Below, one piece after another: positions 1-24,699 of a DNA stretch of 64,000 nucleotides (the stretch's first letter is position 1; each line of letters opens with the position of its first letter). This stretch comes from Escarpia spicata. Lineage: Eukaryota > Annelida > Polychaeta > Sabellida > Siboglinidae. Made by a program: the position numbers and the translations under genes. The notes beneath the pieces were generated by a model, which searched no databases, was not told the DNA's origin, and saw only the letters and a list, made by a program, of their open reading frames with translations. The stretch covers positions 15,766,199 to 15,830,198 of the forward strand of contig OZ023214.1 of assembly GCA_963995525.1 (NCBI GenBank), given 5' to 3'.

Positions 1-3000
1 AATGTTGTAGGGCTACTTCTCCATAATTCTTATTATACCATACTTGCAAGAAATGCAGCGATGTATCCAGCCAACTCAGGCCAGACAATCTCCATTGTAG
101 TACCATGCCGTCATACTACGGAATTGTACTGTCTATTATGTGTTTGTTTTGATGTATATGAGGTGTATTGTTTGAGGACGCAAATAATCCGTGTTAGACG
201 CACGCACGCATCTCACCTAACACTGTATTACGTGTAGTTTTATTATACGTTGACGAGACATGCTCAAGACGATGACAATATGATCGTCAGGTAAATGTGG
301 TTTATTGATTGGCTATCACGAATGGTGCACGTTGGGATATTGTAGGATCCGACTCCATGACCGACGATGATGGTTTTTTTGCTATCCCGCTACGTACAAA
401 TGCATGTAAAAACCTGAGGGCAGTGTCGTCAAAAGTATCTTCAACCTAACCCTAATCATGAACTTCGACCTAATACTAAACCTAACCCTTTTGCATATCA
501 TACTAACCAAAACAGGACATTTGCACGTAGACTTGTTGCAGGAGGCTCTCCTCGTAGCCACTTGCTAGTGGGTATCTTAGCCGATAGGCCAATGAATCAT
601 CGACTCCGTCTTATCATGATTCTTCTCGATACAACACAGGCAATTTATATGGTCCTATGTACGTCACGCATGCTGTCATCAGTACTGCTCCACTGTGCAC
701 TCGACGTTCTTGTAATGAGGATACGTGCAGCTATAGCCTATTGTTTGCAACACTTAAAACATACGTTCAAATCAAACAAGACGCTGGTATCCAACACATT
801 GGTCCTATTTACTAAACACATTTGTCGCAACTGATATCAGCGACGGAGTCAATAGAGTAAACTCGCATTGGATATTAATTAAATTGTTGCTAAAGGAAAC
901 AGTCGAAACCCATAGTAAGTCCAACAACGATGATGTAAATAATTGTTTCCGACGTCATCGAACCTACCATTGTGTACGCGATGTCCGCATCATGGCGTAA
1001 CCAACTATACTTCCCTCGTAACCGGAAACGTCATATTACACCATCCGCGCATGCGCAACAATTGTGTTAACTCTGCCACACAATTTTTTTCTTCTTCTTC
1101 AAAATGGGCGCTGACACAATGATACACAGGAGTGGTAATTAAGCTGATGTTGGATTGGCAACGCTATTGTTGTTTGCGAGATTTCAATTGTGAACTTGTA
1201 TCACGTCACATAGGCGTAGCATAAAAAACATGTTAATTTTTTTTCTAGTAAAATGTCTACATAAACCCTATGTACATTTGCATGCAATTGAAATCGAGAG
1301 ATCCTAACAGAGTTCACTAAATTAAAAAAATATGTGCAGATTTGACACATCTTCATTTAAATTTGTATATTCTTAATGGTTGTTAAAATCAAACTAAAAT
1401 AAACTTAACACATGAAATAGCATTCGCCCTAGCTTTGGGTGCATACATGCAGTTAAACCCATGTGTTAAGTGGCGACATGTGTCGGTTATTTTATCTGCG
1501 CTGTTGCTCGTACATTCAGACTTCAGCAGTGGTTGTGCAATACGAAGTTTAATTTGTTTGTCGTCTGGAATGATGTTAAATTCGTGTTCTTGCATTTTAG
1601 TTGAGTAGCATATTTCCGTAATGGAAAGTTACGCTTTGTCGTGATCAGCAGGCCTTCTTGTCATGTATTAAATGTCGTTAGCAACAGTGCACTACAAATA
1701 AAACCAAATGGTGCATACATGTATAACTAGGATGGATCAACACCAATTCGGAGGTCAGAGGCCAATGGAGCGAATGGACATGGAAAGAGAGTAGTGGACC
1801 TCGACACCTAGGAGGAGATGTACCTACACTATTCCCCGTTCTTACCGTACGTCGTTTATTCTTCCGGATCGACTCGGCTGATTCATATATCTAACCAGCC
1901 GACGAGGTTTCCAGTCTGAAATAATTAGGAATATTCTCGTTGACGGGGTTTGGGTATGTTCTTCGTTAGATTACAATGTAGTCACCTGTTGGTGTATGTA
2001 GCCTACGTACAATATTGTGTGATGTTGTAGGTGGAGCACGACCCAGGTGATCACCCAAGGCATGGCAAGGGTCGTTACCCCGCCTGAAGAGAGACAACAA
2101 GAAAGTTCAATTATGCTCCGTTTACAAAACTGATTCTTCTGAGTAACAGAACAATACATAAACTTGTATGTATGTGTGATGTGTGGTAATATCATGTAGC
2201 TTTAATGTGTAATGTATTTAAAAATATGTAATTGGTTAAAACATGGACCTGTTTGTGAATTGTATTTCATTCGCGTTGCTTTCTTTTGTTTTGTACCATT
2301 CTGCTACTGTTGTATCCCCACATTAGACAATAATTACGAATGTATCGTATAAGATCATCGTAATTTATTTCAGAATATAATATAAAACATACTTTAATCA
2401 GTATAAAATACCGAATATTTTCGAACACTTGCCAGGGTAATACAATAGGCCCTTAGCTTGTTTCATATGAATCGCACAATATCTTTTTGGAACACAAACA
2501 AGTCTTCTGTCCATAAGACATTTCTTAAAAAGATCTCTGCACGCATTGCGGTGTCAGGTCTTACAAAATGCACTGATTTATACATCACTGTAGCCGTTTA
2601 TTGGAATGTTTTTGCCAAACATCAGGACTCCGCCCTACATTATGGTGAAAGAAACCTACCTCTTTACATTCGATATTTCCTGTCACCACAGCAACTACCA
2701 GGGTGACAACAACAACACATTTCTAGGAAATAATGATGGATGAGTGAAAACAACAGACAAATGTCATAGATATTTTTGAATCCGCAACCTTGGACAGACA
2801 ATTATTGACGCGGGCGATGACGTGGGTGTTTGGACAAACAGAAGTATAGCGTGTCGCCACACTGTGTAATACATCGCCCAGTATCACGATGAGTGGCTGC
2901 CCGAAATTTATGATCTAAGAAAACATCGGTATAACAGAGGCGTAGCAGTGCTACATAAAGTGGTCCGGCTCAAAGAACGAAGGCATCGAACGGATTTTGT

Positions 3001-3483
3001 TTGGGGGTGGGTATCCCTCTCCATGGCGTGTGAAATTTTGAAAAAGGGAAACAAAATGGTATATATAATGATTGGTACACATGACTGCAATGCTTCCACC
3101 CTTAAGACACTGATCGTTCTAACTTCATTTATTAAAACACACTATTATGAGTGCCTTCATCAATTGCTACAAATAGGTAGTACACCCCAAAATCGCTGTC
3201 AGAAACGTGAGTTTAATTAAGCCGAACAAATTAAATTAAGTTCGTACAAATCATCCATAAATGATGTGACATTTTACATTTAAAGGTCATGGTAGTAACA
3301 AACCCGAAATATGTATCTTTAGGTACAGCTGTATACTTGGGTATCATTACCGGAGGACAGAACATCTTTTTAATAACTAATTAACTAAGCATACCTCTTT
3401 GTAAAATGTGTCGATTTTCGAGCGTACGAACTAGCGCATGCACGCACACACAGACGCACACGCACCCGCAAACACACACACGT
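1..3483. other. Intergenic stretch without recognisable genes
   Basis: I see no exon with recognisable protein similarity and no open frame above about 90 codons. A segment near 1090-1330 resembles segments near 4740-4900 and 5110-5350, with a shared run of 'cattgttg', 'tttca(a/c)ttgtgaa' and 'gtctacat/gtctagac' words, so it is probably an old dispersed repeat. Two short CCTAA-type runs near 446-487 look telomere-like but do not form an array. Confidence 0.5.
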
Positions 3484-3818
3484 AAAAAGTAAAAAAGGTA
3501 AGTTCTTATATAATGCAGTTTACAGTCCTCAGGACTGCTCAAAGCACTCTACACTTTACTCTCTGGCACAACTGTTCAATCGAACACCATCTCGACTTAT
3601 CTGGAACGCACCCAGCCACGCTGCAATTAATTCGCGAAGACTATTCATACACAAATACCCACCACTGTCTATAGCCAAATACTCATTCATACAGCTGAGT
3701 GAACTAGAGCAACGTAGAGTGAACAAACTTGCCCACGTTTCGACACAGCAGCACAGGATTCGAACAAAGGTTCTCTCGGTCGAGAGTTCGAAGCTCTAAT
3801 CACTGCACTACTGCGCTC
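3484..3818 (-). mobile_element. tRNA-derived SINE, copy 1
   Basis: Read on the minus strand, the head (3818 downward) has a box-A-like stretch (GCGCAGTAGTGCAGTG) and a box B (GTTCGAATC), the two internal promoter boxes of RNA polymerase III. The body contains an AAAGTG/AGCGCTTTGAGCAGTC-type core, and the tail ends in a T-rich stretch seen on + as gtaaaaagtaaaaaagg. The copy at 32574-32907 is similar over its whole length and in the same orientation. The boundaries are approximate. Confidence 0.65.
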
Positions 3819-5905
3819 AACACACATACTACTTTGTGTTAGAATAAGCACTTGTGGATTCAGTAAATGATAGATGAAACTGGAGTTGTTTAGTCATGTA
3901 GCGATGCTAATTAGACTTAGGGTAAATACATTTATTTAGGTGAACATTTGGTAAACGGGAGTCAGTCTCGTAGTCAATTAAGGTGACAGACTCGATTAGC
4001 AAAACGCGTTCCTCTTTTCCAGTGAGGTATTTTGTTACCATTAAGTGCAGGCTAGAGAAGAATTATGAATAATTTGCTTTTTTGACTAAAAATCTAATTC
4101 GGGCCATATATGTATCCTTTTATAGCATCCTTTGCTTATTTGATAACGGAGCGTAGACTGTTGTGGATTACGCTCTTGTAACCAAAGATGGTGGATTGAG
4201 AACTTTCAAGGCTCATGGGATTTCATAATGTCGTAATAGTTCTCACTCCTCCGAACTTATTACAGTAGAGACTTCACTACAAAATGCAACGTTTCTTTAA
4301 TTTAGAACACAAATATGTATCTTCTAACAATTTTATTTCAAATTACCTATAGTTTAGTGATCCAACAGTTTGTAAATTGGCACGCTACTAGTGGCACAAC
4401 ATGTATTAACCAAAGCTTACAACAAACGTTTGTGGAGGCTCCATAAAATATTTTGTACAAGCGCCTGGGCAATGGGCCTGTCTGCGCTTCTCTAAATCCG
4501 GCGCCGGACAAAAGTGGACTTGATTAGTTATGCAACGATATAAACTAAACTTAAGGTGAATCAGTTTATTCAGGCGAACATTTTGTTACAAGGAAGTCAT
4601 TTCTCTTGTCAATTCAGGTTACGCACTAAATAAAGATCATGCATTCTGCGTTTACTATTTTCCAGTTATTTTTTTTGGCAATAAAAGTGCAAATTTGGAA
4701 CATTGTCATTGGCAGTGGCATTAACTGAGCTCTGTGACATAATTTGATTGTCAATCCAAAATGGCGGCGGAGTGGTATAATCTGTTTGTAAGCATGACAA
4801 CGTCATTGTTGTGTACGTAATTTCACTTGTGAATTTGTGCAATGTAACATGTCAGGCATGAGCAATTTGTCTAGACATGTTTGGACCCATGGATCAAAAT
4901 TTAACGTAGACTAAAATTTAACACAGTAACTTATGATGTTTTGTTGATATTCCAGTAATACATAGCCATCTTTGTAAGATGTCAACATTTCAAGACGGTG
5001 TAATGACTATTAGACACTTGTATTCAGTTTTTTTAAATAGAATAAATAAACTCAATAAATGTATAAAAAAACTGGTTTAATTATATTTTAAACACCATGG
5101 CTAATTGTTATCTTTATTGCATTGTAGAAAAGTGTATCTTTCATATAGTTGATGGATGTCAGACATAAACAATTTGTGTAGACAAGGAAAAACAGTTTTC
5201 ATATTGATTCATTCTGCGATTCATCTTATGTCCTATGGATCAACATTTAGTACGGTGACCTATATATTTTTCGACATTTCAGTAACACACAGGCACCTTT
5301 ATAATATCTGAACATTTCTAGAGGGAGTAATGACTTTTTAATTTTCATTGGATACTATGATTTGTCTTTAACTGACTCACTCGACGTGAAGCATGGCCAC
5401 CGGCAGACGCGTACAGGACACTTGAATTCTTAAAATGAACATGAAATGTATGCCAAATTCCTTTGTAAAAAGGCACAATAAACTATCTTATCTTACATTG
5501 TTTTCTCTGTTGTTACACAGTAGGATATGCTTCGCAATATGTGCACGTTTGCGTGCAAACTGTTTAAATTGCACATGCTCGTGTTTTCACTTTATTTTCC
5601 CGCCACGCATGACACAAGCGTACATGCGCAACAAATGACGAGTAAACACTGCACGTAAACCGTCCACTGATCTTTATTGTAGTTTGTTAAAGAAACAAGA
5701 TGGCGGACAATGCCTTCACGTAATCGCCGGCACTTCCTCTATATATATATATATAGAGAGATCAGTGGTTACGTCGTTAACAATCGATTTACGTCGGTTT
5801 AACGTACGGTACGAACATTGAACCGTTAAAAACCTTAACCAACGGGAAATGTCGAACGAAATATAGGTGTTACTTTTATTCCGAGGAGTTGTAGATTAAT
5901 TACTA
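3819..5905. other. Intergenic stretch with diverged dispersed repeats
   Basis: No gene is seen. Parts of 3860-4080 and 4510-4670 resemble each other (shared 'acttaaggtgaa', 'ttattcaggcgaacatt' words in diverged form). Parts of 4740-5040 resemble 5110-5350. These look like several old copies of one non-autonomous repeat family. Confidence 0.4.
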
Positions 5906-6060
<155 letters not shown>

Positions 6061-7352
6061 CACTCGCATGAAAGGAACACAACTGATCACACAACAATAT
6101 TTCTGTCCGATTCGGCGAACGCCATGACAGTTTCATAGCCTTGTGATTCACAACCGACACGTTGCCCTACCAGAAACCTTCTAGCCACTGCAGTGCCCTT
6201 GACTACAATACTTATTCGAGCGCACGAACAAATGAAATCAAAGGGCGTTGTTAAACAGCATGCTGCCTTCACGTCGACGTAAACGTAAATTGTATCGATT
6301 CATTATTCAGACTTCGACTGTGTAGATTTCCTGAAGAGCACAAGAGCGCTCTCCAGTAGCGGGAGTGACGTCAATGTCCCCCATTTGATTACGTTGCCAC
6401 TCGACGCTCACGAGTGGAGTCCGCGACTCTTAATGGCACCGTCAAAATGGTTGGCTTAATTGACGGCTCCGGTCACTGCTTGCCTATGTCACAATTATAA
6501 TTATGCGCCGGACATCCGCCAAGCTTTGCCTTACCAACATCGTTTACGTAAGAACTTTACATTATTTGAGCGGCAAGAAATCTACCAGATTAAACTTTCC
6601 CTCATATACGGATTTAGTTCTAGCACGCACAAACAACGTTTCCCTATATTTTTTTGCCACAAAGTGAAATATTTAAGGCCATAATTTCAACAAAATATAC
6701 AACAGAATATCTGACAACTGCACATGTTTGGCAGCCATTTTGGAAGGACCTTGTTGCTAGACAATATATTACACGAAGTATATATATACATATATATATA
6801 TACATACAATGTATTGTCTAAAACAAGGTATTGTATATATCAATTCGTTAAAAGATCTACTGAACATGATTTTAGTACAGTGTTTCAAGTGACCCATCAA
6901 TGTGTGCCCACATTTCAGCAAAGGTAAATACTGATAGGGTCAGATCATTTACAAAATGACTTGTTAGTGGGTTTAAGACGGTATTCCTTTTAAAGAAAAA
7001 TTGCACCGCGTACAATAGTTTTGCACTGGGGAAAGGGCAATTTAGCTGACAACGACACTTTCACTTGTGCTGCTCCCTGGTGTATATTTCCAGAAGCAGT
7101 TCGGCGTCATATGCATGTGTCAGTGATGGAAGGTTCCCCGTGTACGAAAACATATTCCAATTGGTTTTATCGATAAAAACGGGGACCATTTTTCGTGGTG
7201 ATTGTCTCGAAACGAATCGTAGGATTTGATGAAGACCCATGACGGGGTACAAAGGTTAGGGCTATAACTTAAATTAAATCCAAATCGACATGTTGCACAC
7301 TGTATGAGATTGTTTGACCAACTCATGACCTAGGTTCCAATTCGAAACAACA

Positions 7353-7590
7353 AGTGAGGCGCAGTAGCATAGTGTGTAAACTGTCACAATGTCCGGGTTT
7401 GATTCATCTTGCTGCCGTGTCGAAGCTTGGGGCTATTTTGCAGGGAGGAGTGGATATAATTTGTATGTAAACCAGTAGTGTTTACATATTAATTGCAGCG
7501 TGGCGTAATTGCCCATAGATAAACAAGGCACCTTGGTAGACTTAAAACTACACAAATCCATGGCGCCGTGCAAACAGTAAATTAAGGCTA
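7353..7590 (+). mobile_element. Possible second tRNA-derived SINE
   Basis: The stretch begins with a box-A-like GGCGCAGTAGCATAGTG. About 30 bases later comes a box-B-like GGGTTTGATTC, the layout of a tRNA-type Pol III promoter. The rest is unique and I see no second copy in the window, so this call rests on the two boxes only. Confidence 0.3.
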
Positions 7591-7599
7591 GTCGACACC

Positions 7600-10120
7600 T
7601 GACATGTTCAAAATGCGATAATTGGGTAGATTTTGTAAAGTCGGGGAGTGAGAATTCTTGGAAGGAGGTGCAGATGGAGAGTTTTGACTTTGAGTGTCGA
7701 GGTTATAAGAATATGGAGTGTTTACTGGCGGAAGTAGACGAGCTGAAGAAGTTGATTGTGACGATGACAGGAACGGGTGACTTGAATAAGATGGTGAGAC
7801 TAGAGAGATCAATGAGAACAGAGACAAGGAGGCTGGTGGTAAGGAGAGAGAAGACAAGGAGACTCTTGACGGGGGGACGACAGCATTGACAGGACGGAAT
7901 GAGACAGAAGGAAAAGGGACAAAGAAGAAGGTGACAGGAGGGAACGTGAAAACAGGGAGAAAGAAGACAGGAGTTAAAGAAGGAGTGGAGGTGACAGGGT
8001 GAGATGACAGCAACAAGACGGACGGAAACCAACGAAGGAGCTACTCTGAAGCAGAGATAGAAGGGGTGAAGAGAAAAGCGAGATTATTCATTGGTGACTG
8101 TTTAATGAGAAAGAAAGACAAGACGCTCAGTGAAGGAGAAGACATAGTAGTTTGCCTACCAGAGGCCAAAATAGAGCATATATCAGAAAGGGTAGAGAGA
8201 GTGATGGGTCCGGGGAAGGGAGGGACCATTCTAGTACATCTAGGGATACATAATGCAGAGAGGAAGGGGACAACCGGAGTAGTCTAGAAATATAGACAGT
8301 TAGTCGGGAAGTTAAAGCAGACAAGGGTTAAGTTATTTTATATATTAAAGAATCTATCCAGGTTTGTTTAAATAAAATGAGAAAAAGAAGCAGATTGCGA
8401 AGAATCTGTTTGGTGTAACTCGACGTTAACGGTTGGGTTTAGTGTGTCGAAGTCCAAACATAAGCTTAGATGAAAATGAAAAAGGACAAAACACTATAAG
8501 GGAAGTGAGCAAACGGGACTGTTTTATTATGGGGGTTTTAGCGATGGACATATACAACTGAAATCTCTACAGTGTACAGGGAGTGAGGACCACAAGTTTT
8601 TAGTTTTAGTACAATATGGTTTCCTTTCTCAACATATGCTAGAACCAACGGGGGAGAAAATGTGTTAGACATAGTTTTGTCATCACAGAATGAATTAGTT
8701 GACAATGTCAAGATATGTGAGCCACTGGGGAGTAGTGATCACAACCAGATACATTTTATCATCAAAGTAAAATCAGAAAGGAATAATAAAAAGCAGTACA
8801 GGAGAAACTTCAACAAAGGAAGATATAAGGACATGAGGAAAGATTTAATAAAGATAGACTGGAATAACACACTTAAGAATAAGACAGTAACTGAATTCTG
8901 AAATATCTTGAAAAAACAAGGGAAACGGTCCAAAAAGAAACACTTATCGAAAGAAGCCATTACAAAAATTAAGTACAAACACAAGATGTGGAAGTCATAT
9001 AGACGTACTGGAAATGATAAAGACTACAACATTTATAAAGAAGCACCTAACCAAGCTACAGATGAAATTATAAATTCAAAGAGAAGCTATGAAAAAAAAA
9101 TAGCTTTTATGTTTTTAGTTTTTATGCATTATGTTCGGAGGAAACAGAAAGTTCAGGATAACGTCGGTCCTCTAGAAGATAGTGCTGGAAATATAATATC
9201 AGAGGGATTCTTGTCATGGCAGAAGACCTGAATCAGTACTTTAGTTATGTGTTTACCAGGGAAGATAATAGTTCACTGTCTGTACCAGAGGCTAAGTTCA
9301 AGGGGGCGGAATCAGACTATTTAGGACAGTTAATTGTAACCCCGGAATGGTAGCTAAGAAAATAAGGGCAATGAAGGATAATAAATCACTTGGAGTTGAT
9401 AAGTTCCACCCAAACTACTATTGGAATTTGTTGAGCAAATTAGCATATCGCTCGCAACAGTTTACAACTTGTCATTAAACGAGGGAGTGGTTCCTTTAGA
9501 ATGGAAATAATCAAACACTATACCGCTATTTAAAAAGGGTTCGGGAAACAAGTCAGAGAACTACAGACCAGTGAGTTTAACATCGGTGATTTGCAAATTA
9601 TTAGAAAGACTAATTAAAGATCACATGGTGGATTTTCTTGTCAAACATACCTTGATAAACCCATCTCAACATGGGTTTCTAAAAGCGAAATGATGCTGAA
9701 CAAATATATTATGTTTTTTGAAAGACATCACTAAGTGGGTAGACGAGGGATCACCAGTAGATATCATCTACTTATATTTTCAGAAAGCTTTCAACAAAGT
9801 ACCACATCAAAGATTACTGCTTAAATTAAAGGCCCATGGCATATTGGATGGTATAATTAACTGGATAGAAAATGGCTGATTGACAGAAGACAACGGGTAG
9901 TAGTTGCCGGGAGGATTCAAATTGGAAATCGGTTTTGAGTGGGGTACCCCATGGATCAGTTCTGGGACCTATATTATTCTTAATATATATCAACCATTTG
10001 GACGATGATTTAACAAGTAAGGTGTTGAAATTTGCGGATGATAAAATATTGTATACAAGCGTGGATACCATATGGGAAGGAAAACATATGCTAGAAACAG
10101 TTGATCAAATCCAGTGGGTG
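7600..10120 (+). mobile_element. CR1/L2-type LINE, decayed and lacking its 3' end
   Basis: Pieces of both LINE proteins appear in order, in shifting frames. 7650-7890 encodes a coiled-coil-like acidic and Lys/Arg-rich ORF1 piece. 8066-8287 encodes an SGNH-esterase-like piece with LFIGDCL, as in ORF1 of CR1-like elements. 8640-8770 encodes the end of an endonuclease (LDIVLSS...GSSDHN). 8900-9230 is the linker before the reverse transcriptase. 9340-10090 carries RT blocks (QKAFNKVPHQ, SGVPHGSVLGPILF, KFADDK). The similarity stops near 10,110-10,120, before the RT thumb and C-terminal region. Many stops and frame changes show it is dead. Related 3' pieces lie at 16.5-17.5 kb and 62.3-63.3 kb on the minus strand. 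Confidence 0.8.
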
Positions 10121-12161
10121 GGAAGTGAAATTATAGCCTTTGAATCACTTGCCCCCGGCAGTAGGGTGTTATTGCAACCGCAATGCACGACCGCGCGGAT
10201 AGTGTTTGAAACCCGATGCAAGATGGTACAGCCCGAGGCCTTCCGAGCGTCCACTGTCGCCGCCTTGTGACGATGTAACACGAGCCGAATGACATTTGCG
10301 TCAATCTACGTCGTCATATTTCTTAGCATCACCAATCGGTTCTGCTCTCCGCGTACCGCTGCCAATAAACCGGAAGCGATTGCAGGAGAAATATAGACCT
10401 CATTGGTTTTTACCAGAAAGCCGCTATGGGTGTGTATCTTTGTAATGAGAGTGTCGTTTTCCAAAGGTTGGTTTCAACCAGAGGTAATATGCCGAGAGAC
10501 GGTGTTGGTTTATCGCTCCGGGATACCGACGGCTGCTGTGCGACTCTAGCGACGAGTCCTGCGTAATTATGTAGAGGATGAGCTAGCGTGTTTCTACAAC
10601 ATGCCGTGATCATTTTTATTGGTTTACCCCTAACGAGGTGTATTGTTTATTGTAAACGAAACTGAATTGTAGCTCTTGACAGTTTTTCATACATGACTTT
10701 TAATGTAATCTTGGATTTCCGCTTGACGATCGAAGTGAACATGTAAACTGGCTATAATGCTATACGTGTTGCATATACATAATATTGTCTCAATAACCTT
10801 TTGGATCTTGAATTGATGAGATTGTGCTTAACTCCGAGACAAATGATCTTTAATTTTACTAAGGAAATGCAACAACAACAAGCGTACCTTGTGGGATGGA
10901 CACTACTACAAAAAGTACCGGAAAACAAGTCGCCTGATCTGTAACTCGGACAGTTGGCGACTTTGTCGAAGGGAGGATGTATACAGCGGGTTATTTAGGA
11001 GGGGATGTGGTAATAGGGCCACGAACCCACATTTCCCGTTATTGCATTTTATCGTGGTAAGCGACTAAGCTTGAAACCCCCTCTTCCAACATCTCCACTG
11101 TATGTGTAGCATATATAGAGTAAAAACTACATATTTTGAAATAACGGAATCCAGGTTGCAATACAGTGCAGACGCTTCATTGCACAAAGTGGACAGAGCT
11201 AGAGAACACACCTGCACTGGCCGTAGCACACTGGTCAAATATGTCTGGGAGGAGATGGTTCTCGTTGCCGTCTCTATTCCGTTCACTCTATATTGCTAAA
11301 ATTCAGTCACCTGTATAAATAAGTACCTGGCAACAGACGGCGATGGAATTACGGGTGTGACCATTCTGTCGCGCAGGAACAGCAGTGCGGCTGAAATATA
11401 AATGTTAGCAAGATAACTAAAGATGAATGGCGTTAGAATGGTCAGGACATGAAGTATATGGAGCGCTTTTGGTTGACTAAAGTCTTGGATACCACACTAC
11501 ACCAGATTTCCATGCCTTTTTCCTGATTAAACGTACTTAATATAAACTACCCCTTTGGGTGGTATACCTCGAGCAAACTGCACGCCCATTTTCGCGTGAT
11601 ACATATCCTACCTGGGATAAGTTTCACTTGAAATCAAACTGTCAAAATCTATAGCACATAGGTTCTGTTATAGCACATTACGTCGCCCTTCGTCGAATTA
11701 ACGAATATAGATCTTCCACACCTCCCTGCAGCTAAATCACCCAATAACCTAAATCTGGTTCTCAATTGTGGCCTTTAACATGGCCTAACAGAATGTTTTT
11801 TAATCAATACCTTTAATGCGTTAACATATCAATTTATGCTGGCAGAATGCAGCATAGCGCTTGTTATCGCATGCCACCAGGCTAAGTGTGGGGGCAGACA
11901 ACCTCCAATTGAAACTACCAGTCGGGGACACGTCACCGAGTGGACGCTTATACAGCACCTCTGCTTCGTTTATTGACCACGGACAGGCTTTACGCTGCAG
12001 TTGCCGTCAGTAACTGACTGCCCGTGTATCGCGCCTGATAGAAGGCCGACCTGTGAACAGAAAGCGCGTATGTCCACTGCTTAACGCCAGCTTATACTGC
12101 GTCGTTGGCGATCTGTGTAAACTTGCTGAGATCGTCAGTGAATCAGCACACGAGTTTCGAG
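10121..12161. other. Intergenic stretch upstream of the carboxypeptidase gene
   Basis: No recognisable coding sequence or repeat family. The proximal promoter and 5' UTR of the downstream gene should lie at its right end, but I see no clear TATA box within 100 bases of the start codon. Confidence 0.4.
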
Positions 12162-23529
<11,368 letters not shown>

Positions 23530-23685
23530 GTAAGTCCATAGTTTATACTGACACGTGCACTCACTACAGCAAATTGTCTCAAATGATTGGTTCAAGTTTA
23601 AATGAACATGCAACACAAGTGTCCATTCGTTGTCAACATTATTAATATTATGATCACGATGAGGAATGTCTCTTTGCATTAATAC

Positions 23686-23885
23686 NNNNNNNNNNNNNNN
23701 NNNNNNNNNNNNNNNNNNNNNNNNNNNNNNNNNNNNNNNNNNNNNNNNNNNNNNNNNNNNNNNNNNNNNNNNNNNNNNNNNNNNNNNNNNNNNNNNNNNN
23801 NNNNNNNNNNNNNNNNNNNNNNNNNNNNNNNNNNNNNNNNNNNNNNNNNNNNNNNNNNNNNNNNNNNNNNNNNNNNNNNNNNNNN
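23686..23885. other. Assembly gap, 200 N
   Basis: A round 200 unknown bases, most likely a placeholder of unknown true length. It lies just after carboxypeptidase exon 5 and just before a GA-rich tract, and could hide the missing downstream exons. Confidence 0.99.
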
Positions 23886-23956
23886 AGAGAGAGAGAGAGA
23901 GAGAGAGAGTAGAGAGAGAAGAGAGAGTGAGAGAGGGGAGAGAGAGGAGAGAGAGT
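23886..23956. repeat. GA-rich simple repeat at the gap edge
   Basis: Imperfect (GA)n abuts the gap and is probably the reason the assembly broke here. Open frames crossing it are artefacts. Confidence 0.95.
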
Positions 23957-24089
23957 CTTCCCTCTTTTCTTCGTCCTTAATGTGTTTCAACTCTCTTTGC
24001 TAATTTGCTACATACTCCCTTATCACGTGGCATGCCCATAGTCCACGAACCAGACAAGATTTGATTCTCAAATGGAAAGACTATTTCCA

Positions 24090-24690
24090 CTACGATTTTC
24101 ATTTACACCAGTATCTGAGGTGTCCGAAAATGGATGATGAATTTTTTGACGCGCAGCTTATTACCTTTTTGGACGCCATCTTCAAACATAGCTGCCATTT
24201 TCAAGCGGAAGTTATGCTATCCAAAACTGATGTCCTACAGCTAAATATATTGATTGGATCTTAAAATTGGACCAAGGTTGTTCATAATACAATTCTTAGT
24301 ACGGCAATACTAATATAATATTTCTATTACCGTTATTATAATATTTTTTTTCGAGACAGTTTTTTACTTCACTTTTTGTAATGTTTTAAAAACATAGATG
24401 ATACACTACTGAACATTCATCAGGATAGTTCGTTTTTAAATCAGAAACTTTCATTTTTCATATCCAAGAAGGCCTCTACCAGGTAAATTAAACATCTTGG
24501 ATATCAAAAATGAAAGTTTCTGAATAGATGATACATTTTTTACTTTCTCGTGAAACTTTAGGCACTTGGTTATATTTATGTAATTTAGATGTCTTCTGTA
24601 GTGCTTCTATATGTTGTCGGCACATCAAAATATAAACGTACCGGGAACACTACCATACAGACTTCATTTACCTCTTACAGCAGAACGGTT
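24090..24690 (+). repeat. Dispersed repeat, left arm of an inverted pair
   Basis: The reverse complement of 26600-27095 aligns along this stretch at roughly 80% by eye. Anchor words are GAGGTGTCCGAAAATG, GCTGCCATTTTCAAGCG, GTCCTACAGCTAAAT and GACCAAGGTTGTTCATAAT. It is interrupted by the hairpin element at 24406-24535 and also differs by an A/T-rich indel near 24340. Confidence 0.75.
24406..24535. mobile_element. Small hairpin (foldback) element with 12-bp target duplication
   Basis: The word ATAGATGATACA occurs at 24394-24405 and again at 24524-24535, and the other copy of the host repeat (26.6-27.1 kb) has a single, diverged version of the site. The inserted DNA contains a near-perfect inverted repeat: arms 24441-24469 and 24495-24523 pair at 28 of 29 positions around a 25-base loop. 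It has no coding capacity. The 12-bp duplication does not fit the 2-, 8- or 9-bp duplications of the common DNA-transposon groups. Confidence 0.65.
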
Positions 24691-24699
24691 TAACGGAGC

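Noticed and set aside
446..487. Interstitial telomere repeat
   Set aside because: Only isolated CCTAACCC words, no tandem array.
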